The notes under the pieces: generated by a model
What the model was told of the DNA's origin: nothing
The model's input: the letters and a program-made list of their open reading frames with translations, nothing else
Database searches by the model: none
Part shown: one piece after another, positions 16,362 to 30,075 of the stretch
Numbering within the stretch: the stretch's first letter is position 1
Layout of the letters: each line of letters starts with the position of its first letter
Position numbers and translations under genes: made by a program
Source: an uncultured Bryobacterales bacterium
GTDB taxonomy: Bacteria; Acidobacteriota; Terriglobia; Bryobacterales; UBA6623
Length of the DNA stretch: 64,000 bases
Assembly (NCBI GenBank): GCA_951813065.1
Contig: CATOTH010000002.1
Coordinates: 496,001-560,000, forward strand
Reading direction: 5' to 3'

Positions 16362-16673
16362 TCACGGGTGGTTCCGAGGCGCGTAGTAGCGCTGTGTAGT
16401 CTGCCTGCTGCTATGACCGAGAAGCGTTCTGAGGTCTTCTATGGAGACGTCGGCAGTTAGGATTTCGACCGCGCACTTGTCACGATCATTCCGATACTCG
16501 AAATATACGCGAGGTGTTATGTCTGGAACTGGGCCGAATTCCGGGCGAGACCGCAAGGGTGAGCTTGCGACTACAATCAACGCTGTCTTGTTCCGAGCTT
16601 CAAGTCGCTTGGCTACGGAGAGTGAACCAAAGTGGGGTCGGATCTGGCACAAGGTGAAGGTTGACATGCCCAA
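16362..16673 (-). pseudogene. Tyrosine recombinase C-terminus, decayed
   Basis: The last 45-50 codons (about 16362-16515) read as the C-terminal catalytic part of a phage-type integrase: NDRDKCAVEILTADVSIEDLRTLLGHSSRQTTQRYYAPRNH resembles RDTFAVELL..GVSIEDV..LLGHSS..TT.RYYA, with the conserved LGHSS box and the active-site Tyr in RYYA. The upstream histidine/arginine box is eroded (FEYRNDRDKCA instead of H-x-F-R-D-T-F-A) and no N-terminal domain is present. It is therefore a remnant, probably of an integrative element that once bordered the CRISPR locus. The first half of the open frame has no similarity that I can see. Confidence 0.6.
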
Positions 16674-16883
16674 AGCAAGATGCCAGCTCGAACAAGTGCT
16701 TGCGGCCTAGTCAATCCGGGACTGGTATCCGAGCCGCTGTGGATTACGATTTCTGTCGAGGTCAGTGGGCCATGGAAACATCTAACAATGGGGCCACTCG
16801 GGCTGTTCTGTTTGGACGGGACCCGCATGCGGAACTCCAGTCCGTGAGGGCTTGGCTCCAGGTCCCGAAGCGCACTTGATTCA
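16674..16883. other. Region upstream of cas3, nothing recognised
   Basis: About 210 bases between the integrase remnant and cas3. It should contain the cas3 promoter, but no convincing paired -35/-10 elements or Shine-Dalgarno stand out. Confidence 0.3.
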
Positions 16884-19412
16884 ATGTTTGGCATGGAGCC
16901 CGAACTGATCACCGCCTGGCCTGGCAAGACGATCGAGGGCCGCACTCACCCGACCCTCTGGCACATGCTGGACGTGGGTGCCGTAGCCGCCTGTCTACTC
17001 ACGCGTCGATCTCTGACCGGCAGCCACCCTGCTGACCTAGCGGCGGCGTTCCTCGTCACTCTGCACGATCTAGGCAAGTACAGTTCGTCCTTTCGGGCGA
17101 TGCTGCTCGGCCAGCCCGATTCAGGTCTCCGCCATTGGCAGCACAGCTACCGGCAGCTACGGGACCATGACGACTCGCTCGCCGCTGTGCTCGGTGCGAC
17201 TCCCGGGGTGCGGAAGATTCTGTATGCCGCCGTGGCCGGGCATCACGGAGGGCCGCCGGAGTTTCTGGAGAGCCGCAAGCACAAGGATCAGGCCAAGCAG
17301 ATCGGAGGCGAGGCGTCGCGTGCTGCGAAAGGGGCAATCGACGCGATCTCTCCGCTCTTCGAGGGTGCATCGCTGGATGGCATTTCCGAGTCGGAAGCGA
17401 GGAGGCTGTCTTGGGCGCTTTGCGGGCTCACGGTGCAAGCTGACTGGATCGGCTCGAATCCGGAATGGTTTGGGCCGGGGGACGCCCGAATATCGGTAGG
17501 CAGTTACTGGAAGCAAGCCCTTAACAAGGCGGAAGTCGCGATTTCCGAGGCCGGGTTGCACCGTGCCTCGCCGCTCCGCGACGGATCTGCCAGAGTCCTG
17601 CCCGGGACCACCGCTCCGTGGCCGATGCAGGCGACGGCAGGCGACGTGGACCTGCCGGAAGGTCCCCTGCTGGCCGTGATCGAAGATGCGACCGGCGCCG
17701 GCAAGACCGAGGCAGCGCTAATCCTCGCCGCGCGCATGATGGCGGCCGGAAAGGGAGATGGACTCTTCTTCGCCCTTCCGACGATGGCGACGTCGAATGC
17801 GATGCTAGCAAGGCTCGAGGCCATTGCCCCGCAGCTGTTCAAGGGGCGTCCGTCCCTGGCGCTTACGCACGGTAGAGCAAGCCTGAATGAGCGGTTCCGC
17901 GAGATCCGAGGCCGTGACGGCACGGATCCCGGTGTCGGGGCCAGTTGCGGGCGCTGGCTGTCGGATGACCGCCGACGGGTGCTGCTGGCCGACGTCGGCG
18001 TCGGTACGATCGATCAGGCACTGATGGCGGTCTTGCCGACCCGCTTCAACACGCTCCGGCTCCGTGCGCTGTCAGGGAGGATCCTGATTGTCGACGAGGC
18101 TCACGAATTCGGACCCTACATGGAGGCGCAGTTGCAGCGTCTGCTGCAGTTCCAGTCCATGCTTGGCGGCTCGGCCATCGTCATGACGGCAACCTTGCCC
18201 TTGGGCATGCGTGACGGGTACGCGAAGGCGTTCCAGAAAGGCCTTCGGGTCCGACGCCCGCGCGAGGTGGCTGGAGACGCCTACCCGATGCTGACAGTTG
18301 TCGGGCTCGGAATCGACAGCGAACGGCCTGATCCAGTTCCGTCGACCTGTCGCGATGTCAGAGTACATCGCCTTGAGGACGAAGATTCCGCAATGGCACA
18401 GTTGCAGTCCGGAGCGGGCCGGGGCGCGGCCTGCGCTTGGATACGGAACACGGTGGACGGGGCGATTGCCGCGGTCTTGGCGTTGCGAGCGGCGGGAGGC
18501 GACGCGGACCTATTGCACGCACGGTTCGCGGTGGTTGACCGGCTACGGCACGAAGCAGATCTGCAGGCTCGTTTCGGACGGGACGGCGTCGGGAGGGCAG
18601 GGCGGGTCTTAGTCGCGACGCAGGTAATTGAGGCGTCGCTCGACCTGGACTTCGACCTGATGATTTCCGACTTGGCCCCAATCGGGTCGTTGATCCAGCG
18701 TGCCGGTCGGCTGTGGCGACACATGGACCTGCGGCCGGCGACGGGGCGTCCGGTATCTGGACCAGCTCTGCGCGTGCTTGCACCTGACCCCAATGTAGTT
18801 CCGGACGCGAAGTGGTTGAAACGCATACTTGGTTCAGGCGCGTTTGTCTACCCGCAGGACATCCAGTGGCGTACCGCGAAGGCGTTGTTCGACAAGGGAT
18901 CGATCCGTGCGCCCGGCGGCTTGCGAGCCTTGATCGAGGCCGTGTACGGGAGCGACCTACCGGAAGTTCCGGAGGCGCTCATGGGAGCGGAGATTGAAAC
19001 CCTGGGGCAGCAGATGAGCGAGGCGCAGCAGGCATTCAACCAGGTGCTCGACGCGGAGGATGGGTTCGACCAGCCACAGCTGCAGCGGGTCTTCGACGAC
19101 GATCGGTTCCCGACCCGCCTGGGTATCCCGCAAGTGACACTGCGACTCGCTCGGGAAGAGAGGGGGCGGTTGATTCCCTGGGCCGGCGAGGGCCCACTCG
19201 ATTGGCAGTCGTCCGAGGTGCAGGTCTCGGCCACGCGCTACCGGAACCTTCAGGGGGTGGACCAGGACCGGCCCGAGATCGCGGCCGTGCGGGACAAGTG
19301 GCCGGAATGGATGCGGGCGTCGGTTCTCGTGGCACCGGTCGCGGAGGATGGGTTCATCTGCGAGGGGATGCGCTACGATACCGCGTTGGGAATCGTATTC
19401 ACGGGGCAATAA
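16884..19412 (+). CDS. cas3: CRISPR-associated helicase-nuclease Cas3, type I-E
   Basis: Cas3 is recruited by Cascade after target recognition and unwinds and degrades the target DNA. The 842-residue protein has an N-terminal HD nuclease domain (W26-H27-M28-L29-D30, LH61D62LGKYSSSF, AGHHGGPP) and a superfamily 2 helicase: Walker A DATGAGKT with K274, DEAH box IVD404EAHEFGPYME, and motif III MTATLP. ATQVIEASLDLDFDLMISDLAPIGSLIQRAGRLWRH is motif V-VI. All nuclease and helicase residues that I can check are intact, so it looks functional. It is separated from the rest of the cas operon by about 1.5 kb of IS21 debris, so it must rely on its own promoter or on read-through. Confidence 0.96.
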   Translation: MFGMEPELITAWPGKTIEGRTHPTLWHMLDVGAVAACLLTRRSLTGSHPADLAAAFLVTLHDLGKYSSSFRAMLLGQPDSGLRHWQHSYRQLRDHDDSLAAVLGATPGVRKILYAAVAGHHGGPPEFLESRKHKDQAKQIGGEASRAAKGAIDAISPLFEGASLDGISESEARRLSWALCGLTVQADWIGSNPEWFGPGDARISVGSYWKQALNKAEVAISEAGLHRASPLRDGSARVLPGTTAPWPMQATAGDVDLPEGPLLAVIEDATGAGKTEAALILAARMMAAGKGDGLFFALPTMATSNAMLARLEAIAPQLFKGRPSLALTHGRASLNERFREIRGRDGTDPGVGASCGRWLSDDRRRVLLADVGVGTIDQALMAVLPTRFNTLRLRALSGRILIVDEAHEFGPYMEAQLQRLLQFQSMLGGSAIVMTATLPLGMRDGYAKAFQKGLRVRRPREVAGDAYPMLTVVGLGIDSERPDPVPSTCRDVRVHRLEDEDSAMAQLQSGAGRGAACAWIRNTVDGAIAAVLALRAAGGDADLLHARFAVVDRLRHEADLQARFGRDGVGRAGRVLVATQVIEASLDLDFDLMISDLAPIGSLIQRAGRLWRHMDLRPATGRPVSGPALRVLAPDPNVVPDAKWLKRILGSGAFVYPQDIQWRTAKALFDKGSIRAPGGLRALIEAVYGSDLPEVPEALMGAEIETLGQQMSEAQQAFNQVLDAEDGFDQPQLQRVFDDDRFPTRLGIPQVTLRLAREERGRLIPWAGEGPLDWQSSEVQVSATRYRNLQGVDQDRPEIAAVRDKWPEWMRASVLVAPVAEDGFICEGMRYDTALGIVFTGQ

Positions 19413-19646
19413 GACCGCCATGGCGCCCTGTTTCGTCTGCTGGCCGGTTGCATTGATTCTTGGATCCTTGGGGCACCTAGCTGATCGGGGCTGGTGAGAG
19501 CGCCTTGGGTGCAATGTCCGAAAACTCTAGCACTGGATACTGCGGAAATTCCGGCACACTATGACGCCTTGAGACTCGAACTCCAGCCGTGTACTCCTTC
19601 AGATTGGGGGCCAGCCGAAGGTTCCTTTCAGAAGGAGAATGCCGCA
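19413..19646. other. Region between cas3 and the IS21 remnant
   Basis: About 230 bases with no gene that I can support. It ends in AGAAGGAG at 19630-19637, the Shine-Dalgarno of the decayed istA gene. Confidence 0.35.
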
Positions 19647-20300
19647 GTGCACGACGCAACCAAGTGCTTCGAGATCGAGACCCTGCTCAAGGCCGGTCTT
19701 CCAAAGGCCCGGGTGGCGGAAACTGCTGGGGTCTCCATGCGGACCGTTCACCGGGTCCGGGCTGAAACCGAGGCGTGCTCCTCGGAGGCGGTTGGGACAG
19801 ACACAGCGGCCGGCACGGACGCACCGCCAAGCTCAGTGCAGGCTCGCCAGGCACGCGGTGGGCCGGCCCTCGAAGACCGGAGACTACCGGGAACAGGTGG
19901 CTTCCATCTTGGAGGCGCAATGCGGACTGAAAACCCTCGAGGTGCTGCGCCGCGCGAGCTTGGCCGAGTATGGCTGCGGCTGGACTGCCTTGTACGGTCT
20001 GGTACAGGAACTGCGACCACGGGCCGTACGCCGGATCTGCCGTTTCGAAGGCGTCGCGGGGCAGTTCACCCAGCGTGATTTCGGCGAGGCCCGGGTGCGC
20101 TGGACTGGGAACGGTCGGCTCGCGCGGCTGCCGTTCTTCTGCGGTCGCCTCAAGTTTCTTGCTAGTCCCGCGCCCGGGCGGACCCGGACTCCGGTGCGGT
20201 CCATGGCGAACTACTTCCAAGGGTTTGACGGGTCCCTTGCTGGCGGTGTTCGATTCTGCGCCCGGTCACAGAACTTATGTGCCGCACCTCGATATGTGCC
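19647..20300 (+). pseudogene. istA: IS21 IstA-type transposase, frameshifted
   Basis: Translation starts at a GTG at 19647 with AGAAGGAG upstream and gives an N-terminal helix-turn-helix (TKCFEIETLLKAGLPKARVAETAGVSMRTVHRVRAE). The frame then shifts to a second one containing GRPSKTGDYREQVASILEAQ, LEVLRRASLAEYGCGWTALYGLVQELRP and FEGVAGQFTQRDFGEARVRW, which is the start of the DDE integrase core with its first Asp (RDFGE). A further shift after FFCGRLKFLAS leads to GPLLAVFDSAPG in the third frame, where the IstA motif GVPLLAVFD would lie. The last DDE residues are missing. It is clearly non-functional. Confidence 0.75.
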
Positions 20301-20520
20301 CTGTTACTTGCTCAACGTGCGATGCGCGGAGAAGGCGGAGCGCCGCAACGCTGCAGGTGAAACGTCATGTCGCTACAGTGACTCGAGCCACTCGAGCAGT
20401 ACCGGCGTCTTGCGCCAACTACCGATCGCCTGGTCACAGCCACTATCCTTGACGGGTGGCAGGCAATTCTTAAGCACGGCGGTTTTGATCCGCATCCGGA
20501 TCTCGGCATAGCGATCGGAA

Positions 20521-20826
20521 GTCTGGTGCCTCGCCCACGGACACGACACCATCAACGTTTTCTTCGATGTCGTCGATGAGCGCCACCGCCGCCGTCGCTC
20601 GACGGTCTTCACCACCAAGACGCCTCTTGAGCTCTGGGGGCGCGTTCTGCACGACCCCGACCTTGCCGAAGCCATCCTCGACCGTATCCTCGAGCGAGGC
20701 CGCATCGCCACTCTCGAAAGACCCTCCATGCACACCCGCCACCTCGACCCGGTGCCGGTGAGTCTGACTAGGAGACTGCCTCATGAAACGTCTTCCCAGC
20801 CCTACTCTCTCTGGACTCCTCTTTGA
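20521..20826 (+). pseudogene. istB: IS21 IstB-type helper ATPase, C-terminal fragment
   Basis: An open frame without any start codon runs from about 20530 to the TGA at 20824-20826. Its residues INVFFDVVDERHRRRRSTVF, TTKTPLELWGRVLHDPDLAE and AILDRILERGRIATLERPSM match the C-terminal half of IstB-like AAA+ helpers (sensor-1 TTN-like motif here TTK, then AILDR). The Walker A and B regions are missing, so it cannot hydrolyse ATP. This fragment was apparent only from reading the frame without requiring a start codon. Confidence 0.7.
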
Positions 20827-20830
20827 GTGT

Positions 20831-20861
20831 GTCACAACAAACGGAAATAACATGACATAAT
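20831..20861 (+). promoter_or_regulatory. Candidate promoter for the cse1-cas2 operon
   Basis: An unusually AT-rich island lies between the IS21 remnant and cse1. CATAAT at 20856-20861 could serve as a -10 element, with a poor -35 candidate (GTCACA, 20831-20836) at a 19-base spacing. It is the most promoter-like stretch upstream of cse1, but the match is weak. Confidence 0.25.
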
Positions 20862-20922
20862 AACTGGAACACAGAGCAGGGCGCGAGGAACAGTTGTCGA
20901 GCATTACGAGAGCTTCACGGCC

Positions 20923-22409
20923 ATGCTGAACTTGATCTCCGACTCTTGGATCCCCGTCATTCGCCGAGGCGGACGTGACACCGTGCGTCCGGATCAGATA
21001 GCCGAGGCGGATGTCCTGCGGCCCAACTGGCCGCGACCGGACCTGAACCTTGCCTGCCTAGAGCTGCTGGTCGGGCTGACCTACCTAGCCCATCCTCCAC
21101 AAGGCGGCGATGACCGTGTCAGCCCGCCGGACGCGGCTGCACTCCGCCGGTCGATGCAACCATTGGCGCCAGCATTCAACCTGCTGGGCGACGGCCCGCG
21201 GTTCCTGCAGGACCTGGAGCCGCTGGACGGCAAGGGGAACTCGCCCGGGATGCTCTTCATCGACAGCGCGGGGGACAATGCGGCCAAGAAGAACTCCGAT
21301 CTGATGGTCCGCCGCGGGCGGTACGACGCTCTGCCGCTACCACTGGCGGCGATAGCGCTGTACACGCTGCAGGCGTTTGCGCCGACGGGAGGCGCAGGCA
21401 ATCGCACCTCGATGCGCGGCGGGGGACCCATGGTGTCGCTGGTGAAGCCGGCGGCTGAAGGACTCTGGCCGCTGGTGTGGGCGAATGTACCGAGGGGAGA
21501 GCCCCTGAGGCCAGAAGACCTGGATGCACTGCCCTGGATGAGGCCGACCGCAACGTCCAAGCCCGTTGGCAAGAAGTCTCCGATCACCGTGCCGGAGAGC
21601 GACAGCCCTTCGAGGCCCGATCCGGAGGTGTTCTTTGGCCAGCCCCGCCGTCTGCGGCTGGTCGCCCAAGACGACACGGTAACTCAGGTCATCCAGCAGC
21701 CTTGGGGCACGAACTACGAGGGCTGGAGGCATCCGCTGACACCCTACTACAGGAGCGGGTCCGCGACGTTGCCGCGTCATCCCAAACCCGGCGGGTTCGG
21801 CTACCGGAACTGGCGGGGAGTGATCCTCCAGAGTGAGACGGGATTGCGTCCCAGGAACCTCTTGCAGTACCTGCGCGACATCGACGGAGCGCACTGCAGC
21901 CTGATCGTCGCCGGCTGGGCGATGGACAACATGAAGCCGCTCGATTTTCTCTGGTCCGAGCAGCCGGTGTTTCTTTTGTCCGAGGCAGACGAGGAACACG
22001 CTGCGGCGGCAGTCGAAGCGGCGGAACAGGCTGGCTATGCGGTCGCTAGGTGCGTATGCGATGGCGTGGGAGAGGGAGACCTGAAGTCTGGCGGCGGGCA
22101 GCGCGCCAGGGAAGCGTTCTTCGCGGCTACCCAGAGCACGTTTGAGGAGATGCTGGAAGCGATGTCGGCTGGAGTCCTTTTTGCACCGGAGACATGGGTG
22201 GCGTCCATGCGGCGCGCGGCGCTGCCGGTCTTCGACCGGGAAGTCATGCTGGGGCTCGCGGACCTGGTAGAGACGCGGCGTGAGAAGGCGATCAAGGCGA
22301 GGTCGAAGTTGATCGCCGCATTCGCGGGCAGACCGCCATTCGGCAAGAAGATCTTCGATCCGCTCGGACTGGAAACGCCGGCGAGACAGACCCGACAGAG
22401 AGGGCAAGC

Positions 22410-22413
<4 letters not shown>
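20923..22413 (+). CDS. cse1: Cascade large subunit Cse1 (Cas8e)
   Basis: Cse1 is the large subunit of the type I-E Cascade complex; it reads the PAM and recruits Cas3. The 496-residue protein opens with MLNLISDSWIPVIRRGGRDTV, the family's N-terminal signature, and contains LLGDGPRFLQDLEPLDGKGNSP (L1 loop region), KKNSDLMVRRGRYDALPLPLAAIALYTLQAFAPTGGAGNRTSMRGGGP and the WGTNYEGWRHPLTPYYR block, all diagnostic for Cse1. The helical C-terminal part is complete. The stop codon overlaps the cse2 start by 4 bases. Length is close to that of the well-studied 502-residue enterobacterial protein. Confidence 0.95.
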
Positions 22414-24685
<2,272 letters not shown>

Positions 24686-24689
<4 letters not shown>

Positions 24690-25383
24690 CGCAGTATCTT
24701 TCGCGGCTCACGCTGAATCGGGCCGCACCGGCGGCCACGCTGATGCCGCTGCTGAATCCGCGCGCGTCGGGCCAGGCAGCAGACGCGCATCACCGACTGA
24801 TCTGGTCGGTGTTTTCCGACGGCAAGGGCCGCCGACGGGACTTCCTCTGGCGGCATGACGGGCGGGACCGTTTCCTTGTCCTTTCGGGGCGCCGGCCGCG
24901 ACTCAGCGAGCTGTTTGAGGCTCCGGAGACCAAGGTCTTTGATCCCGAACTGCGGGCGGGTGACCGGTTGCAATTCACCCTGCGTGCGAATGCTACCAAG
25001 GACCGCGCTGCCGTCAGCCGAATGGAGAGGGACGACCGGCGGGGGAAGAGTCGGCGGGTCGACTTGGTAATGGACCTGATGCGGGCAGCCCCAGACGGTG
25101 CGAAGCGAGCCGAGATCCGGAGTGTCATGGCGCAGACCGCGGCCGAGGCGTGGATGGCCCGGCAGGGAGCCGCCAAGGGGTTTGCGCCGCGCTCGACGGT
25201 GGTCGAAGGCTACTCGACGATCGAGTTGGGCCGGCGCCGCCGCGAGGGAGCCACCTTCGGCATTCTTGACCTGCGCGGGGAGATCGAAGTGACCGATCCG
25301 GGCGCGTTTCTGGCCGCCTTGGGCGCCGGCCTTGGACGGGCCAAGGCGTGGGGCTGCGGGCTGATGCTGATCCGGCGTGCGCG

Positions 25384-25387
<4 letters not shown>
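24686..25387 (+). CDS. cas6e: crRNA-processing endonuclease Cas6e (Cse3/CasE)
   Basis: Cas6e cuts the repeat hairpin of the array transcript and stays bound to the crRNA. The protein has 233 residues with two ferredoxin-like domains. The catalytic His is probably H36 in ADAHHRLIWSVF, equivalent to the conserved N-terminal His of the family. The basic KSRRVDLV region and the C-terminal glycine-rich loop LGAGLGRAKAWGCGLMLI (family pattern GIGxxKAFGCGLL) complete the signature. The repeat in the adjacent array forms the expected 6-bp hairpin, so enzyme and substrate match. Its stop overlaps the cas1 GTG start (GTGA). Confidence 0.95.
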
Positions 25388-26611
<1,224 letters not shown>

Positions 26612-26689
26612 CATTGGTAGACGCACGGAATGCCGGTAGGAACCTGGCCCCTGCAGAAGGTGTTTGCTATCAGTGATATAGAATCTAGT
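26612..26689 (+). promoter_or_regulatory. CRISPR leader
   Basis: The 78 bases between the cas2 stop and the first repeat form the leader. The repeat orientation (5' handle ATGAACCG at its 3' end) means the array is read rightward from here, and new spacers should enter at 26718/26719. The last 30 bases are AT-rich (TTTGCTATCAGTGATATAG) in an otherwise GC-rich neighbourhood. Confidence 0.75.
26668..26680 (+). promoter_or_regulatory. IHF-like site in the CRISPR leader
   Basis: TATCAGTGATATA matches the IHF consensus WATCARNNNNTTR at all but one specified position (A instead of the first T of TTR). It lies 10-22 bases before the first repeat, close to where IHF bends the leader for Cas1-Cas2 in the enterobacterial I-E system. 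A chance match cannot be excluded. Confidence 0.35.
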
Positions 26690-29600
26690 CCGTTCCCCGC
26701 ACACGCGGGGATGAACCGCAGTGGAGTATCACCACCATCTTGGGTACGCACCGTTCCCCGCACACGCGGGGATGAACCGCGGTACTGGATGGCTTCCACG
26801 GGCGGGCCCTGCCGTTCCCCGCACACGCGGGGATGAACCGGATGTCACCAGCGGCATAGTCAACGTACAGCTCCGTTCCCCGCACACGCGGGGATGAACC
26901 GAATGAATCAACATTTCCGCAGTGTTCGATGTACCGTTCCCCGCACACGCGGGGATGAACCGAAACACCGGCAGTGCGGTCAGGTCGTTCGGTCCCGTTC
27001 CCCGCACACGCGGGGATGAACCGGCGCGCCCGTAGCGCTCGTTTCCTTGACCGTTCCGTTCCCCGCACACGCGGGGATGAACCGCAAACCGGGCTAAGCA
27101 GGGGTATACCACTGACCCGTTCCCCGCACACGCGGGGATGAACCGGCGCTTCACCATTTCAGGAGAAGTTCGACACTCCGTTCCCCGCACACGCGGGGAT
27201 GAACCGGGCTGCTGCTCTGGCACGCTTGCCCCGCCATGCCGTTCCCCGCACACGCGGGGATGAACCGGACCATGAATGCGGCCCAATTCCAGGCGCGCGC
27301 CGTTCCCCGCACACGCGGGGATGAACCGGCAGTCCCTTGCTTAGCGACGATTGCTGACAGCCGTTCCCCGCACACGCGGGGATGAACCGGGTTCCGTCAG
27401 TGAGGCTGTGGAGCGCGGCATCCGTTCCCCGCACACGCGGGGATGAACCGGATAGTAGCGGTTTGTAGTACCGCGAACATGGCCGTTCCCCGCACACGCG
27501 GGGATGAACCGTTAGCAGTTAATGGGACGTTGGGACAGTATTGCCGTTCCCCGCACACGCGGGGATGAACCCTTTCTTGAGGCACTCCGAAGGCTTGCCG
27601 CCAGCCGTTCCCCGCACACGCGGGGATGAACCGGTGTGACGCCTCTGCTCATCACAGCGTGGATTCCGTTCCCCGCACACGCGGGGATGAACCGTCAATC
27701 CACTTCGATGCAGCCTCGCTCACAATCCGTTCCCCGCACACGCGGGGATGAACCGAGCAGAGCAGCCACGCCTATCCAGAGTGGCAACCGTTCCCCGCAC
27801 ACGCGGGGATGAACCGGCGGCGTCGTCCTCGGCCGTCCTCTCGATGACCCGTTCCCCGCACACGCGGGGATGAACCGTTGACCAGCTCGCGTTCGATCGC
27901 CGCGCCCGACCGTTCCCCGCACACGCGGGGATGAACCGGCGCGCCACCATGAGCGCGCGGCGCAAACCGCCCGTTCCCCGCACACGCGGGGATGAACCGG
28001 TCTGCTCGTCCCAAGACTTGGTGCTTTCGAGCCGTTCCCCGCACACGCGGGGATGAACCGGTCGGGCGATCCTTGTAGTCGGTGCTGAGGATCCGTTCCC
28101 CGCACACGCGGGGATGAACCGGTTACCGCGCCGTGGGGGCTGCTGTGGTCGTGCCGTTCCCCGCACACGCGGGGATGAACCGTACGTTTTTTGCACCACC
28201 TGAGGAGTCCAACACCGTTCCCCGCACACGCGGGGATGAACCGCTGTGGAGCGCGGCATTCTCGATTCTGAGTACCCGTTCCCCGCACACGCGGGGATGA
28301 ACCGCGGGCGAGGCGCGGCCCGACCCAACCGCGACACCGTTCCCCGCACACGCGGGGATGAACCGTGACGGTCGACCAGGCCACCCCGGTCGCGACGCCG
28401 TTCCCCGCACACGCGGGGATGAACCGGCAACGGCAACAGCCAGAACCTGCCCGCCCGACCGTTCCCCGCACACGCGGGGATGAACCGAGCTCGTGCTGAC
28501 GCTCGAGGACGCGGCCGCGCCGTTCCCCGCACACGCGGGGATGAACCGACGCTCGGCACCGTGAGCAAGCTGAAGAACGCCCGTTCCCCGCACACGCGGG
28601 GATGAACCGAGCTAGCGAATCACTCGCGCCGATCGCGCAGGCCGTTCCCCGCACACGCGGGGATGAACCGCTGGCCGCAAAGCTATTCGGGCCCGTTGAC
28701 AACCGTTCCCCGCACACGCGGGGATGAACCGCCGGCCAGCAGGTAGCCGATGACGAAGAGCGCCCGTTCCCCGCACACGCGGGGATGAACCGGCACTGGA
28801 GCCCGCGCTGGCTGCCGTGGCTCCCCGTTCCCCGCACACGCGGGGATGAACCGGGCCGCCCCCCGGAACCGGCCCAGGGGCCCCGCCGTTCCCCGCACAC
28901 GCGGGGATGAACCGTATGAGTTCTACCGGGACTCGCATGGGAATGCCCGTTCCCCGCACACGCGGGGATGAACCGTACCGACAGTTCGATGACGCAGATG
29001 AATCGCTCCCGTTCCCCGCACACGCGGGGATGAACCGGCTGTAGCCTACCCGATAATAGGGACGTGGCACCGTTCCCCGCACACGCGGGGATGAACCGAT
29101 GCAGTGTTGACTATCGGATTGTGTCTCTTGCCGTTCCCCGCACACGCGGGGATGAACCGGATAGGGAATGGAACCATAGAAACGGCTGAGAACCGTTCCC
29201 CGCACACGCGGGGATGAACCGCGACCTTGCCGGACGGCAAGAAGATCATGCAGCCGTTCCCCGCACACGCGGGGATGAACCGAATCCGGAACAATCCGGA
29301 TTCCAGTTGAGCGTCCGTTCCCCGCACACGCGGGGATGAACCGGCGGTATTGCATACCGCCAGAAATTCGGTAGCCCGTTCCCCGCACACGCGGGGATGA
29401 ACCGTTCGTCGCATCCAAGGGCATTGAGATTGCACGCCGTTCCCCGCACACGCGGGGATGAACCGAATGGATGGACCTCATCAACGCTCAGTCAGCACCG
29501 TTCCCCGCACACGCGGGGATGAACCGATCACTGTAGCGATGCACGAGCGTAGCAAGGACCGTTCCCCGCACACGCGGGGATGAACCGTGATGAGACTTAT

Positions 29601-30075
29601 CATCAGTACATCGGTAGGGCCGTTCCCCGCACACGCGGGGATGAACCGCACCTACCGCCACGTCCGCATTCCGCTTCGTGCCGTTCCCCGCACACGCGGG
29701 GATGAACCGGGGTAGGCAGTGGGGTAGGTGCCATCGGTCGCCCGTTCCCCGCACACGCGGGGATGAACCGACAATCACGTTTGGAGTGAGGGCGGTCAGG
29801 CACCGTTCCCCGCACACGCGGGGATGAACCGGCGATCAAGCATCGCATCTCCGAAAAGCTAGCCCGTTCCCCGCACACGCGGGGATGAACCGTCGTCCGA
29901 TTGCTTGGACGGCCTGTACTCTGACCGTTCCCCGCACACGCGGGGATGAACCGGTTCCGAACTGGCCGCAAATGCGACCGATGTACCGTTCCCCGCACAC
30001 GCGGGGATGAACCGTACGTTGCGGAAGCCTACCGAGAGCGCATGACCCGTTCCCCGCACACGCGGGGATGAACCG

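Larger units (their letters stand above)
19647..20826 (+). mobile_element. IS21-family insertion sequence, decayed, inside the cas operon
   Basis: A transposase (istA-like) fragment is followed by the tail of a helper ATPase (istB-like) on the same strand, the standard IS21 gene order. Both are broken: istA by frameshifts, istB by loss of its N-terminal part. The element separates cas3 from cse1. I could not identify terminal inverted repeats or a target duplication, so the outer limits are those of the recognisable coding remnants. Confidence 0.75.
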
